NCBI RefSeq assembly: GCF_030812415.1 | Contig: NZ_JAUSST010000001.1 | Span: forward strand, 1,085,970 to 1,149,969 | Direction: 5' to 3' | DNA length: 64,000 bases | Origin: Paenibacillus harenae | GTDB lineage: Bacteria > Bacillota > Bacilli > Paenibacillales > Paenibacillaceae | Part shown: one piece after another, positions 10,042 to 19,042 of the stretch | Position numbering within the stretch: position 1 is the stretch's first letter | Layout: each line of letters starts with the position of its first letter | The notes under the pieces: generated by a model | What the model saw: only the letters and a program-made list of their open reading frames with translations | Databases searched by the model: none | What the model was told of the DNA's origin: nothing | Translations under genes and position numbers: made by a program

Positions 10042-10061
10042 CTCATGACTGTAGTCACGAG
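10042..10061. repeat. Left-end hairpin of the IS605-type element
   Basis: CTCATGACT and AGTCACGAG around a GT loop, the same stem as at the right end. On the minus strand it begins 16 bases inside the TTGAT insertion site. Confidence 0.85.
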
Positions 10062-10233
10062 TTTGCGAAAACTATTCATCAAGCGGCTGTTCGGTTCCGG
10101 ACATGACGAAGAGGCCAGTCTGATCGCTGGCCTCCAAGCGGGTTATTTGTTCATTGGCGCGTGCGCGCTGCTGTGCTCGATCGTTTCGTTCATTCTTTAC
10201 CGCATGTTAACGAAACGCAACGAAATACTCTAG
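10045..10233 (+). pseudogene. MFS transporter, 3' part after the insertion
   Basis: The open frame begins inside the inserted element; real transporter sequence starts at 10078 with IKRLFGSGHDEEAS, then a last membrane helix (GYLFIGACALLCSIVSFILY) and a basic tail MLTKRNEIL ending at TAG 10231-10233. The frame continues directly from position 8683 when the element is removed. An ATG at 10045 could give a 62-residue peptide, but this is an accident of the insertion and probably not functional. Confidence 0.8.
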
Positions 10234-10275
10234 CATTCGGCGTAGATCCGCAGAGAGCTGCTGCGCCTTCAGAAG

Positions 10276-11403
10276 CTATGCCGATACCGATTCCAGACAT
10301 TGCTGAAGCGGCGTATACGCTAACCCATGCGCTGCAGCTACCGCTTCATGCGTGATACGGCCAGACATGGCATTCACGCCCAGACCGAGGGCGGCATTGC
10401 CTAGCAGAGCCGCCCTTGCCCCTTTCGTTGCAAGCTCCAACGCATAAGGCAATGTCGCATTCGTAAGCGCGGCCGTCGCCGTCTGCGGCACGGCGCCCGG
10501 AATGTTGGCCACCGCATAATGGAGCACGCCATGCCGCTCGAACACGGGAGCATCATGCGTCGTTATGCGGTCGATGGTCTCGAAGATGCCGCCTTGGTCA
10601 ATCGCGACGTCTAAGATGACCGAACCTCTCCCCATCGCGCGCACGGCATCCTCGCCTACGAGTCTCGGCGCGCGCGCCCCCGGAATCAGCACGGCTCCGA
10701 TAACGAGATCGGCTTCCGCTACTGCCTCCGCGACTTGCCGCGAGCCCGACGCTAACGTCCGCAATCTTCCGCCGAACCGTTCATCCAAGTAGCGAAGCCG
10801 GTTCAGATCGGTATCGAGTATCGTCACCTCCGCTCCAAGCCCAAGGGCGATCTGTGCCGCGCCCGTTCCGACAACGCCTCCTCCGATGATCGTTACCTTC
10901 CCTTTCTTGACGCCTGGGATACCGCCGAGAAGAAGACCTTTGCCGCCGTGCGGCTTCTCCAGAAACTGCGCGCCAAGCTGTGCGGCCATTCTGCCCGCAA
11001 TATCGCTCATCGGCGTCAGGAGAGGCAATCCTCCGCTTGCAAGCTGTACGGTCTCATAGGCGATAGCGGTTACCTTTCCCTTTACGAGAGCTTCCGTGAG
11101 CGCAGGCTCGGCCGCCAAATGCAAATAAGTGAACAGCTTCAATTTCTCATGAAAAAAAGCATATTCCTCAAGCATCGGTTCCTTTACTTTCAGAACGAGC
11201 TCCCTGCACCATGCATCCTCGGAATAAGGCACAATCACCGCGCCAGCTGCGGCAAACTGATCGTCGATGATGCCGGAGCCTTCCCCTGCCCCGCGCTCAA
11301 TGAAAACTTGATGCCCGAGGCGAATGAACTCGTGGACGCCGCTTGGCGCGATGGCGACCCGATGTTCCCCGTTTTTCACTTCCTTCGGAATGCCGATCTC
11401 CAT
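10276..11403 (-). CDS. ald: Alanine dehydrogenase
   Basis: A 375-residue NAD-dependent L-alanine dehydrogenase (alanine to pyruvate and ammonia). It has the opening [18 protein letters not shown], the substrate loop [17 protein letters not shown], the NAD-binding [20 protein letters not shown] and the catalytic-region [13 protein letters not shown]. Length and start are usual; GAGGAGG lies seven bases before ATG. It follows mmsA by 31 bases on the same strand, and in this cluster it would turn alanine made by the aminotransferase (21192-22580) back into pyruvate. That link is inference from context. Confidence 0.95.
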   Translation of the reverse strand: MEIGIPKEVKNGEHRVAIAPSGVHEFIRLGHQVFIERGAGEGSGIIDDQFAAAGAVIVPYSEDAWCRELVLKVKEPMLEEYAFFHEKLKLFTYLHLAAEPALTEALVKGKVTAIAYETVQLASGGLPLLTPMSDIAGRMAAQLGAQFLEKPHGGKGLLLGGIPGVKKGKVTIIGGGVVGTGAAQIALGLGAEVTILDTDLNRLRYLDERFGGRLRTLASGSRQVAEAVAEADLVIGAVLIPGARAPRLVGEDAVRAMGRGSVILDVAIDQGGIFETIDRITTHDAPVFERHGVLHYAVANIPGAVPQTATAALTNATLPYALELATKGARAALLGNAALGLGVNAMSGRITHEAVAAAHGLAYTPLQQCLESVSA

Positions 11404-11434
11404 GCCGGAGTCCTCCTCTCGTGCGCTATCTTCT

Positions 11435-12916
11435 TTAGAAATACCTCGACGTTATCATTTTTTTCTTCGTATAAAATTCAATGCCGTCTCCGCCGTTCGC
11501 ATGCAAATCGCCATAGAAGGAATCCTTCCATCCCGAGAACGGGAAAAAAGCCATCGGGGCAGGCACTCCGACGTTAACTCCGAGCATCCCAGCCTCCGCC
11601 TCTTCGCGGAATTGCCGTACCGCCTTTGCATTTTCGGTATAAATGACAGCCGAATTGCCGAATCGCGAGCTGTTCACAATCGCGATGGCGTCATCGAGGC
11701 TCGCCGCTCGCAGAACAGACAGCACCGGGCCGAATATTTCCTCCCTCGCTATCGTCATCTCCGGCTTCACCTCGTCGAATAGGGTCGGACCAAGGAAGAA
11801 GCCGTCTTGACCGCGTACCTCCGAGATTCTGCCATCCAGCAGCAGCTTCGCCCCTTCGGCTTCCCCCTGGGCAATATAACCTTCAATCCGCGTTCGGTGT
11901 TCCTTGCGTATGACAGGCGTTAGCGTGACATCTTCTCTAAGCCCGCTTCCGATCACCATGCCGGAAGCCGCTGTCTGCAGCGCAGTCATGAATGCTTCTC
12001 CTTCGCCGACGACAACGACAGCAGAGCAAGCCATGCATCGCTCGCCTGCGCTGCCGAAGGAGGAGGCGATAATATTTTCGACGGTCTTCGGGATATGGGC
12101 GTCCGGCATGACGATATGGATGTTTTTGGCGCCGGCCAGCGCCTGCACCCTCTTGCCGAAGGATGACGAGCGCTCATACACATACTTGGCGACCGGCTGC
12201 GAGCCAACGAAGGATACCGCCTTAACGTCCGGATGGCTCGTCAATCCATTAACGACCTCATGAGCGCCGTGTACGACACCCAGTACGCCCTCCGGCAGTC
12301 CCGCTTCATGGAACAGCTCGGCAAGCCGGTTCGCCGTAAGCGGCGTGCGCTCCGACGGCTTAAGCACGAACGTATTGCCAAGCGCAATCGCCAGCGGGAA
12401 CATCCAGCATGGCACCATCATCGGGAAGTTGAACGGCGTGATGCCGGCGACGACGCCGACCGGTACTCGGAACAGCTCCGAATCAAGATCGGTGGCGATA
12501 TTCGCCAGCGTGCGCCCCATCATATGCGTCGGAGCGCCCGCGGCGAATTCGACGTTCTCGATGCCGCGCTGCACTTCGCCAAGCGCTTCCTTGTAGCTTT
12601 TGCCATTTTCCGTCGTTATGATTTCGGCCAATTCCTCCGCATGCTGCTGCAGCAGCTGCCAGTAACGGAACAGGACACGCGCGCGACGCGGCACCGGCGT
12701 CCTGCTCCATGCCGGGAACGCCTCTGCCGCCGCTCTCACAGCTCCCTTCACGTCGGATTCGACCGACAGCGGCACGTAAGCGATCGTCTCTCCGGTTGCG
12801 GGGTTATACACGCGCTCCGTCAGCCGACTCTCCGATTCGACCCATGCGCCATTCACGAAGTTGCGCAAGCGGTTCTGGCTTGTATGGGTCTGCTGCGATA
12901 TCGACTCTATGGCCAT
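11435..12916 (-). CDS. mmsA: (Methyl)malonate-semialdehyde dehydrogenase, CoA-acylating
   Basis: A 493-residue aldehyde dehydrogenase of the MmsA/IolA branch, making acetyl-CoA (or propionyl-CoA), CO2 and NADH. Features are [10 protein letters not shown] at the N terminus, [32 protein letters not shown] and the catalytic cysteine in [10 protein letters not shown]. Start choice: ATG 12925 touches its own AGGAG, while ATG 12916 sits nine bases from it and is preferred. Next to pyrimidine-degradation genes, the likely substrate is malonate semialdehyde from beta-alanine rather than an inositol product; no iol genes are present. It is divergent from the PucR-type regulator. Confidence 0.92.
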   Translation of the reverse strand: MAIESISQQTHTSQNRLRNFVNGAWVESESRLTERVYNPATGETIAYVPLSVESDVKGAVRAAAEAFPAWSRTPVPRRARVLFRYWQLLQQHAEELAEIITTENGKSYKEALGEVQRGIENVEFAAGAPTHMMGRTLANIATDLDSELFRVPVGVVAGITPFNFPMMVPCWMFPLAIALGNTFVLKPSERTPLTANRLAELFHEAGLPEGVLGVVHGAHEVVNGLTSHPDVKAVSFVGSQPVAKYVYERSSSFGKRVQALAGAKNIHIVMPDAHIPKTVENIIASSFGSAGERCMACSAVVVVGEGEAFMTALQTAASGMVIGSGLREDVTLTPVIRKEHRTRIEGYIAQGEAEGAKLLLDGRISEVRGQDGFFLGPTLFDEVKPEMTIAREEIFGPVLSVLRAASLDDAIAIVNSSRFGNSAVIYTENAKAVRQFREEAEAGMLGVNVGVPAPMAFFPFSGWKDSFYGDLHANGGDGIEFYTKKKMITSRYF

Positions 12917-12949
12917 TGCTCTCATCTCCTAAGCCAAGCTAATAAATAT

Positions 12950-12978
12950 TTTCCAATAAAATAGACATTTAGTATAAT
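12950..12978 (+). promoter_or_regulatory. Probable sigma-A promoter of the PucR-type gene
   Basis: TTTCCA (12950-12955) and TATAAT (12973-12978) are separated by 17 bases, 57 bases before the start codon. A dyad, ATTAT-tccg-ATAAT (12999-13012), lies just downstream of the -10 and could be an operator for the regulator itself or for the divergent mmsA. Confidence 0.6.
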
Positions 12979-13034
12979 GAGAGGAATTTAACTATCAGAT
13001 TATTCCGATAATAATAGATTGGCGGTGACGGCCG

Positions 13035-14657
13035 ATGGTGAACACGATGCTGCAAATGACGGTGGGGGATATATTGAAGCGGCCTTTATTCGCTAGAGCG
13101 GAAGCTATCGCCAGCCCCGAAGCTTTGTTGCGTTCCGTCCGGTGGGTCCACATTATGGAAGTTACGCAGGTCGGCCATCTGCTGAACGGACACGAGCTCA
13201 TTCTTAGCACGGGCATCGGCTGGCATGACGATGAGGAGCTTAGCGTCTCCTTCCTGCGCCAACTGATCGACAGCGGCGCTTCCGGGTTATGCATCGAGCT
13301 TGGCACGTATGCGAAGCAGCCGATCGAGAGAATGAAGCAGCTCGCGGAGAGCGAGCACTTTCCGCTTGTTTTTTTCCACGAAGAAGTCCGTTATATCGAT
13401 ATTACGCAAGACTTGCACGCCTACTTCATCAACCAGCATCATCAGATGGTGTCGCGGCTTGAGTCGCTGTCGACCGAGCTCAACCAACTGCTGCTCTCCG
13501 GCAAAGGGATGATGTCTCTCCTCCGTCTTCTTCACCAAACGACAGGCGCTCAGGTAGCCTTCTTTCCGCTCGGAGCGGAAGCCCAGTTCGTTCCGCATAT
13601 GCCGCGGGCCAAGGCCGGAAGCTTCTACGAGCAATGGATCTATGGCAAAATGTTCGCAACGCCGGAATGGAAGATCACCATTGCGCATCGTCCCATATTA
13701 GCGCTCGACCATCTGTTCGCGGACTTGCTGCTGCAGGGTAAAACCGAGCTGAGCGAATTTCAAATTCTAGCGCTCGACCGCTGTGCGACAGCCATTGCCC
13801 AGGAAATGATGCGAACCAAATATATGGAGGAGCGCCGCAGGCATAAAGAGGATCTGTGGGCGGTCGACTGGCTCGGCGGGAAGCATTCCGAGCAAGAAGT
13901 GCTCGAATATATTCAGGTATTGAAGCCATCTGCCAAGCTGGGAGGCGTTACCGTTTGCCTATTCGATCTCGATGCCGATGCGAAGCGCGAAGCCCAGAAG
14001 GACGACGGTTCGCTGCTCATTCAGAAGCATATGGTCGCCCGCGCGATTTTCGAGGGAGAAGGGTATGTGCTTCTGCCGCTGCTCCATAGCGACCATATCG
14101 TCTTCATCGCGCTCGATCAGCTTGGCGAGATCAAGCATAAGGAGCGGCTTCTTCGCGCAATCGAGCGGTTGCGCAGAACGGAGCAGCTTCATGAGAAGGC
14201 ACTCTTCGCGTCAAGCCTGTCAATCGGCTGCTATACGACAAAGCTGAGCCAACTCCACGAAAGCTATGCATCGGCCAAAGAAGTGAACGCTATTCAGAGA
14301 GATGTAGGTCCGCTTGCGTCACCTTTCTATCAAGACCTGCACCTGCACAAAATCATGTTCGTCCTGAAGAATGCCGGGACGCTTCATGCGCTGGCCGAGC
14401 AATTTATCGGGCCTGTCGCCGCGAGCGACAAGGATCGCAACGGCCAATTGCTGCAGACGCTCTCCGTTTATTTGTCGCTGTCGGGCTCCAAGCAGGATAC
14501 GGCTAAGGCGCTGCTCATTGCGCGCCAAACGCTTTATCATCGGTTAGAGAAACTCGAAGCGCTGCTTGGAAGCGACTTCGCCGACGATCCGGAGAAGCGG
14601 CTTACGATCGAGATTGCACTTCGCGCATATGAATATATTCATGGGCGGATTCGTTAG
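13035..14657 (+). CDS. pucR: PucR family transcriptional regulator
   Basis: A 540-residue PucR/CdaR-type regulator. The N-terminal PucR domain reads MTVGDILKRPLFARAEAIA...VRWVHIMEV with GHELILSTGIG, typical of purine-catabolism regulators. A central GGDEF-like/linker region follows, and the C terminus has the helix-turn-helix LSLSGSKQDTAKALLIARQTLYHRLEKLEALLG. It is the only plus-strand gene within the pyrimidine cluster, between mmsA (divergent) and the small gene 14654-14866 (convergent, four bases of overlap). The likely role is to activate the cluster in response to nitrogen state or an intermediate; the ligand is unknown. Confidence 0.88.
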   Translation: MVNTMLQMTVGDILKRPLFARAEAIASPEALLRSVRWVHIMEVTQVGHLLNGHELILSTGIGWHDDEELSVSFLRQLIDSGASGLCIELGTYAKQPIERMKQLAESEHFPLVFFHEEVRYIDITQDLHAYFINQHHQMVSRLESLSTELNQLLLSGKGMMSLLRLLHQTTGAQVAFFPLGAEAQFVPHMPRAKAGSFYEQWIYGKMFATPEWKITIAHRPILALDHLFADLLLQGKTELSEFQILALDRCATAIAQEMMRTKYMEERRRHKEDLWAVDWLGGKHSEQEVLEYIQVLKPSAKLGGVTVCLFDLDADAKREAQKDDGSLLIQKHMVARAIFEGEGYVLLPLLHSDHIVFIALDQLGEIKHKERLLRAIERLRRTEQLHEKALFASSLSIGCYTTKLSQLHESYASAKEVNAIQRDVGPLASPFYQDLHLHKIMFVLKNAGTLHALAEQFIGPVAASDKDRNGQLLQTLSVYLSLSGSKQDTAKALLIARQTLYHRLEKLEALLGSDFADDPEKRLTIEIALRAYEYIHGRIR

Positions 14658-14866
14658 GAAGCGTTGATTTGCTTAATAATGGCATTGACCAGATACTTTC
14701 TTGCATCAGCCGTCAAAATTTGAATAGCAGTCCGCTCGCCGCCTGGATGCTCCATCACTACCGACGCGCCGTTCAGATCTTCCTTTACTTCTGCGATTTT
14801 GTAGCGCCGCTCGATGAAATCGTCGATCTTCAGCTTCTCTTCCTTGAATTGTTGGTATGCTGTCAT
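14654..14866 (-). CDS. Small conserved-looking protein at the end of the pyrimidine operon
   Basis: A 70-residue soluble protein, charged N-terminally (MTAYQQFKEEKLKIDDFIERRYKI) with a central EHPGGERTAIQIL and a helical end. GGAGGTG lies eight bases before its ATG. It follows the dihydropyrimidinase gene by 26 bases on the same strand and overlaps the pucR 3' end by four bases, so it is probably the last gene of the catabolic operon. No family is recognised. It could be a small accessory or regulatory protein; function unknown. Confidence 0.7.
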   Translation of the reverse strand: MTAYQQFKEEKLKIDDFIERRYKIAEVKEDLNGASVVMEHPGGERTAIQILTADARKYLVNAIIKQINAS

Positions 14867-14892
14867 TGCACGTACACCTCCAAGAGCTTCAC

Positions 14893-16335
14893 TTACGACT
14901 TTGCGCTAGCTGCGGTACGATCAGGCGCTTCGCCTGAGCTCGCCGTGTAAGGCGAACGCTTTAAGTATCGCCCCGTTCCAAGCTCGCCTGCGAATTGCCG
15001 ATCGCGAATGACGTATTCGCCTCTGGACAGCACGCTAAGCGGCACGCCGGTTATGCTCATTCCTTCGAACGGGTTATAGTCTACGTTCATATGATGCGAC
15101 TGCGCCGATAGCGTTCTTTCCGCCGAGGGGTCAAAAATAACAATGTCCGCGTCGCTGCCGACGGCTATTGTCCCCTTCTGCGGGAACAAGCCAAACAGCT
15201 TGGCGTTCCGTGTCGCCACCATCTCCACGAATTGATTAAGCGTAATGCGGCCTTTGGCAACGCCCTCCGAGTACAGGATGGAGAAACGGTCCTCGATGAC
15301 CGGGCCGCCATTCGGTATTTTGCTAAAGTCGCCGAGTCCGAGATCCTTCTGTCCGTCATAGTTGAAGGAGCAATGATCGGAGCCGATCGTCTGCAGTTGC
15401 CCGCTTTTCAACGCATTCCATAACACCTCTTGATGCCTCTGCTCGCGCAGCGGCGGCGACCATACGTACTTCGCTCCCTCGAAGCCCGGCCGGGCCAAGT
15501 ACGTTTCATCGAGCGTCAAGTATTGCGGGCAAGTTTCCCCCCATACGTCGACGCCGCGGCTCCTTGCCTCCGCGATCTGCCTCACCGCTTCTTCGCAAGT
15601 GACATGCACGACATACAATCTCGCTCCGGCAAGCTCCGCGAGATTCGCCGCTCGGCCAGTCGCTTCGCCCTCGATAATGGAAGGCCTTGTGCGAGCATGA
15701 TAGATCGGGTCGGTATGACCGGCCTCTAATGCTTGCCGAATGAGAAAATCAATAACATCGCCATTCTCCGCATGCACCATCACCATCGCGCCGAGGTCTT
15801 TGGCAGCCAGCATCGTACGGAACAGCGTGCCGTCATCGGCTTGGAACACATTCTTGTAAGCCATGAATACTTTAAGCGACGTAATGCCTTCGTCGTTCAC
15901 CACGGCCGGAAGCTCCGCCAGCACCTCATCATTGATCTCGCCGATCATGAGATGGAAGCCGTAATCGATAACCGCTTTGCCGCTAGCTTTGCGATGCCAA
16001 GTCGCGATCGATTCAGCCAGCGGTTTGCCTTTGGTCGTTAAGCAGAAGTCGATAACCGTCGTCGTTCCGCCGAAAGCGGCCGCCCTCGTCCCCGTCGCGA
16101 AGTCGTCTGCCGTCACCGTTCCGCCGAACGGCATATCGAGATGCGTATGCGGGTCTACCCCGCCCGGGAATACAAGCTTGCCGGCAGCATCGACAGCTTC
16201 AGCGCCTTCCGCCTCCGCCTCGGCGGATAGATCGATGCCGATTTTCGCGATGATGCCTTCCTTAATAAGCAGATCGGCACGATAGGTGTCGGCAGCCGTT
16301 ACGATTGTTCCGCCTTTGATCCATTTGGAAGTCAT
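14893..16335 (-). CDS. hydA: Dihydropyrimidinase / D-hydantoinase
   Basis: A 480-residue cyclic amidohydrolase opening the dihydrouracil or hydantoin ring to N-carbamoyl-beta-alanine or N-carbamoyl amino acid. The metal ligands are visible: GGVDPHTH (His63, His65), the lysine motif SLKVFMAYKN, MVHAEN, VVHVT and the aspartate in IGSDHCSF. Substrate-loop sequence NGGPVIEDR is also present. AGGAGG precedes the ATG. It lies three bases after preA in the operon, giving the standard order reduction then ring opening. The exact substrate cannot be separated from sequence: dihydrouracil is favoured by the neighbouring dehydrogenase. Confidence 0.95.
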   Translation of the reverse strand: MTSKWIKGGTIVTAADTYRADLLIKEGIIAKIGIDLSAEAEAEGAEAVDAAGKLVFPGGVDPHTHLDMPFGGTVTADDFATGTRAAAFGGTTTVIDFCLTTKGKPLAESIATWHRKASGKAVIDYGFHLMIGEINDEVLAELPAVVNDEGITSLKVFMAYKNVFQADDGTLFRTMLAAKDLGAMVMVHAENGDVIDFLIRQALEAGHTDPIYHARTRPSIIEGEATGRAANLAELAGARLYVVHVTCEEAVRQIAEARSRGVDVWGETCPQYLTLDETYLARPGFEGAKYVWSPPLREQRHQEVLWNALKSGQLQTIGSDHCSFNYDGQKDLGLGDFSKIPNGGPVIEDRFSILYSEGVAKGRITLNQFVEMVATRNAKLFGLFPQKGTIAVGSDADIVIFDPSAERTLSAQSHHMNVDYNPFEGMSITGVPLSVLSRGEYVIRDRQFAGELGTGRYLKRSPYTASSGEAPDRTAASAKS

Positions 16336-16338
16336 CTT

Positions 16339-17646
16339 CTACACCGCCTCCTTCTTATTCGAACCGCCTGCATCATCCTTGCTTCCCCCAAGGGCGCTGA
16401 TCGCCTTCTGTCGCTGATTCCAGCTCATCGGCATTTCCGACGAAGGCACTTCGACCATCGTAATCGCATCCTCGACCGGGCATACGATGGAGCATAGGTT
16501 GCAGCCGACGCAATCCTCCTCGCGCACCTTTAGATAGGCGACGCCGTTCTCATCCGTATGCCGCTCGATGCATTGATGCGAAGCGTCCTCGCAAGCGATA
16601 TGGCATTTGTTGCATACGATGCAATTGTCTTTCTCAATACGCGCGACAACCGCATAATTCAGGTCAAGGTCGCCCCAATCGGAGAAGCGCTGCACCGACT
16701 TGCCGATCAGCTCGGTAACGGAAGCAAGCCCCTTGCCGTCCAAGTAATTGTTCAGTCCGTCGATCATATCCTCGACGATGCTGAAGCCGTGATGCATCGC
16801 CGCCGTACATACTTGCACGCCCGTTGCTCCCATCAGCAGAAATTCAACCGCATCGCGCCAATTGGAAACGCCGCCGATGCCCGAGATCGGAATGCCGACC
16901 TGCGGATTGCGGGCGCACTCCGCCACCATGTTGAGCGCGATCGGCTTCACCGCAGGACCGCAGTACCCGCCATGCGCCCCTTTGCCGGCGACATGCGGAA
17001 TCGTATTCCACGTATCGATATCCACACCGGCAAGCGAATTGATCGTATTAATCAGCGATATGGCGTCCGCCCCGCCTCTCGCTGCCGCCTTCGCCGTTGC
17101 CGTAATATCCGTAATGTTAGGCGTAAGCTTCACGATAACCGGCGTCTGCGCCGCTTCCTTGGCCCACATCGTCTGCGCTTCGACAAGGTCCGGCTGCTGG
17201 CCGGAAGCCGAGCCCATGCCGCGCTCCGCCATCCCATGCGGACAACCGAAGTTCAGCTCCAGCCCATCAACGCCGATCGCTTCGACCTTCTTCACGATTT
17301 CATGCCATTTCTCCCGCTTCGGTTCTACCATTAGCGATACAACAAGCGCATGATTCGGAAATCGCTTCTTCGTCTCGTAGATTTCCTTCAGATTGACCTC
17401 TAACGGTCTATCCGTGATGAGCTCAATATTGTTGAAGCCCGCAACGCGCTGTCCATTGAAGTGGACGGCCGCGAAACGCGACGACGTATTGATAATCGGA
17501 TCGCCGAGCGTCTTCCATACCGCGCCGCCCCAACCCGCTTCGAATGCGCGCTGCACCTGATACCCGGTATTCGTCGGCGGGGCGGACGCCAGCCAGAACG
17601 GATTCGGAGACTTAATGCCTGCCAGATTGATGCTCAGATCAGCCAT
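16339..17646 (-). CDS. preA: Dihydropyrimidine dehydrogenase subunit PreA
   Basis: A 435-residue catalytic subunit reducing uracil or thymine to the 5,6-dihydro compound. An FMN-binding dihydroorotate-dehydrogenase-like barrel (SPNPFWLASAPPTNTGYQV, ELNFGCPHGMAERGMG, VKLTPNITDI, GIGGVSNWRDAVEFLLMGA) is followed by two 4Fe-4S clusters near the C terminus, CIVCNKCHIAC and CVGCNLCSIVCP. The start is ATG 17646 with GGAGGG before it; an upstream in-frame extension to 17754 reads through preT and has no ribosome site. It overlaps the preT stop by eight bases, which fits a coupled two-subunit enzyme. Confidence 0.95.
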   Translation of the reverse strand: MADLSINLAGIKSPNPFWLASAPPTNTGYQVQRAFEAGWGGAVWKTLGDPIINTSSRFAAVHFNGQRVAGFNNIELITDRPLEVNLKEIYETKKRFPNHALVVSLMVEPKREKWHEIVKKVEAIGVDGLELNFGCPHGMAERGMGSASGQQPDLVEAQTMWAKEAAQTPVIVKLTPNITDITATAKAAARGGADAISLINTINSLAGVDIDTWNTIPHVAGKGAHGGYCGPAVKPIALNMVAECARNPQVGIPISGIGGVSNWRDAVEFLLMGATGVQVCTAAMHHGFSIVEDMIDGLNNYLDGKGLASVTELIGKSVQRFSDWGDLDLNYAVVARIEKDNCIVCNKCHIACEDASHQCIERHTDENGVAYLKVREEDCVGCNLCSIVCPVEDAITMVEVPSSEMPMSWNQRQKAISALGGSKDDAGGSNKKEAV

Positions 17647-19015
17647 ATCGTTCCCTCCTCGCACACAGCGAATTGTATATCGAATAGGCGGCCAGCTTCC
17701 CTTGCTGCGCCGCGGATACGACCATCGCCTCGCCCTGCTGCCCTTCGCCGACAATCACGTCGCCGGCTGCATAGACGCGCGGATTAGAAGTCTGATAGGT
17801 TTCCGGGTCAACGGTTACGACACCTCGTTTATGAGCAAGGCCAAGCTGCCCGATGAGCGGCAAATGCCGAGTCTGCCCGATCGCCTTTATAACGACGTCC
17901 ACTTCCATGAGGAAAGCCGAGCCTTCAACAGGCACAGGCCTTGCGCGCCCATCGCTTTCATCCGCCTCTAGCCGCATTTCGACGCATTCAAGCGCCTTGA
18001 CTTCGCCGTTTTGTCCGGCGACGATGCGCGTCGGCGCCGTCAACCATTTGAACGCCACGCCGTCCTGCTTGGCGAACTCGAATTCGAAGTCGTAGGCGGT
18101 CATTTCCGCGCTCGTCCGCCGATAAACGATCTTCACGTCGTCCGCGCCGAGCCGGACAGAGCATGTTGCCGCATCGATCGCCGTATTGCCCGCTCCGATA
18201 ACCGCCACCTTCTTGCCGGCGAATTTCGCCGACAACCCCGTCTTGGTTGCTTCCACGAAATCAATGGCATCGTATACGCCTTTCAGACTTTCGCCCTCGA
18301 TGCCGAGCATAGGCACTTTAGACATCCCGATAGCGAGCACAACCGCATCGAATTGATCCATCAACTGCTCGGCGCTAATATCGACGCCGACCTTCGTATT
18401 CGTCCGAATATCGACGCCAAGCTGCTTTACTTGCTCCGCTTCCCAGAGCGATATGCTTTGCGGCAGGCGGAACGATACGATGCCATACGTATCCAAGCCT
18501 CCAGCCTGCTCCTTCGCTTCGAAGATCGTAACCGCGAAGCCGAACCGCGCCAATTCCCGAGCTGCCGACAGTCCAGCAGGCCCGCCGCCGATAATGGCGG
18601 CAGTCATGCCGTTGCTGCGACCGGCCGCGAACAACACCTGTTCGTTGCGAATCGCCCAATCGGTGGCGTAACGCTGCAAATCTCCGATCATGATCGGCTT
18701 CGACGAGTGATTAAGCACGCAAGCGCCCTCGCATAGCTCTTCCGTCGGACATACCCGCGAACAGGTAGCGCCTACCGGATTCGCATCCATAATGGCGCGC
18801 GCCGACCCGAGCATATTGTCGGAAGCGATCTTTTTGATAAAGGAGGGGATATTGATGCCGGTTGGACAAGCCTTGATGCATGGCGCATCGTAACAATACA
18901 AACAACGGTTCGATTCCTCGATCGCTTCCTTCGGCCTCATGCCTGCTTTAACCTCGGCAAAATTCCGCTTCAATTGCTCCTCAGATATGAAAGCCGATTG
19001 AACTTTCGTGCTCAT
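17639..19015 (-). CDS. preT: Dihydropyrimidine dehydrogenase subunit PreT (NAD(P)H-binding)
   Basis: A 458-residue electron-input subunit of the GltD-like family. The N-terminal half holds cysteine clusters CLYCYDAPCIKACP and CSRVCPTEELCEGAC for iron-sulfur centres; the FAD motif is IIGGGPAGLSAARELARFG; the pyridine-nucleotide motif is VAVIGAGNTAIDAAT; the C terminus has VYAAGDVIVGEGQ. It passes electrons to PreA. AAGGAGAGG precedes its ATG. Some open strands on the reverse side are shadows. Similar to E. coli PreT in layout and to the N-terminal half of the animal enzyme. Confidence 0.94.
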   Translation of the reverse strand: MSTKVQSAFISEEQLKRNFAEVKAGMRPKEAIEESNRCLYCYDAPCIKACPTGINIPSFIKKIASDNMLGSARAIMDANPVGATCSRVCPTEELCEGACVLNHSSKPIMIGDLQRYATDWAIRNEQVLFAAGRSNGMTAAIIGGGPAGLSAARELARFGFAVTIFEAKEQAGGLDTYGIVSFRLPQSISLWEAEQVKQLGVDIRTNTKVGVDISAEQLMDQFDAVVLAIGMSKVPMLGIEGESLKGVYDAIDFVEATKTGLSAKFAGKKVAVIGAGNTAIDAATCSVRLGADDVKIVYRRTSAEMTAYDFEFEFAKQDGVAFKWLTAPTRIVAGQNGEVKALECVEMRLEADESDGRARPVPVEGSAFLMEVDVVIKAIGQTRHLPLIGQLGLAHKRGVVTVDPETYQTSNPRVYAAGDVIVGEGQQGEAMVVSAAQQGKLAAYSIYNSLCARRERYG

Positions 19016-19042
19016 GCCATCCTCTCCTTTCCTCCGGGCTTG

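Larger units (their letters stand above)
8684..10077 (-). mobile_element. IS200/IS605-type element carrying only tnpB
   Basis: A 1394-bp element inserted in an MFS gene. On the minus strand the left end begins directly after TTGAT (plus strand ATCAA 10078-10082) and the right end finishes in TCAA (plus strand TTGA 8684-8687). There is no target duplication. Both ends carry the same imperfect 20-nt hairpin (10042-10061 and 8700-8719), each 16 nt from the cleavage point. TTGAT and TCAA are the sites known for ISDra2-like members. Only tnpB is present; there is no room for a tnpA transposase, so movement would need TnpA from elsewhere. Confidence 0.88.

Noticed and set aside
9898..10077. A tnpA gene upstream of tnpB
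   Set aside because: Only 180 bases remain to the left end and no Y1 transposase motif is seen.
17647..17754. Upstream extension of preA
   Set aside because: It lies within preT in another frame, its residues do not look like PreA, and GGAGGG marks ATG 17646.
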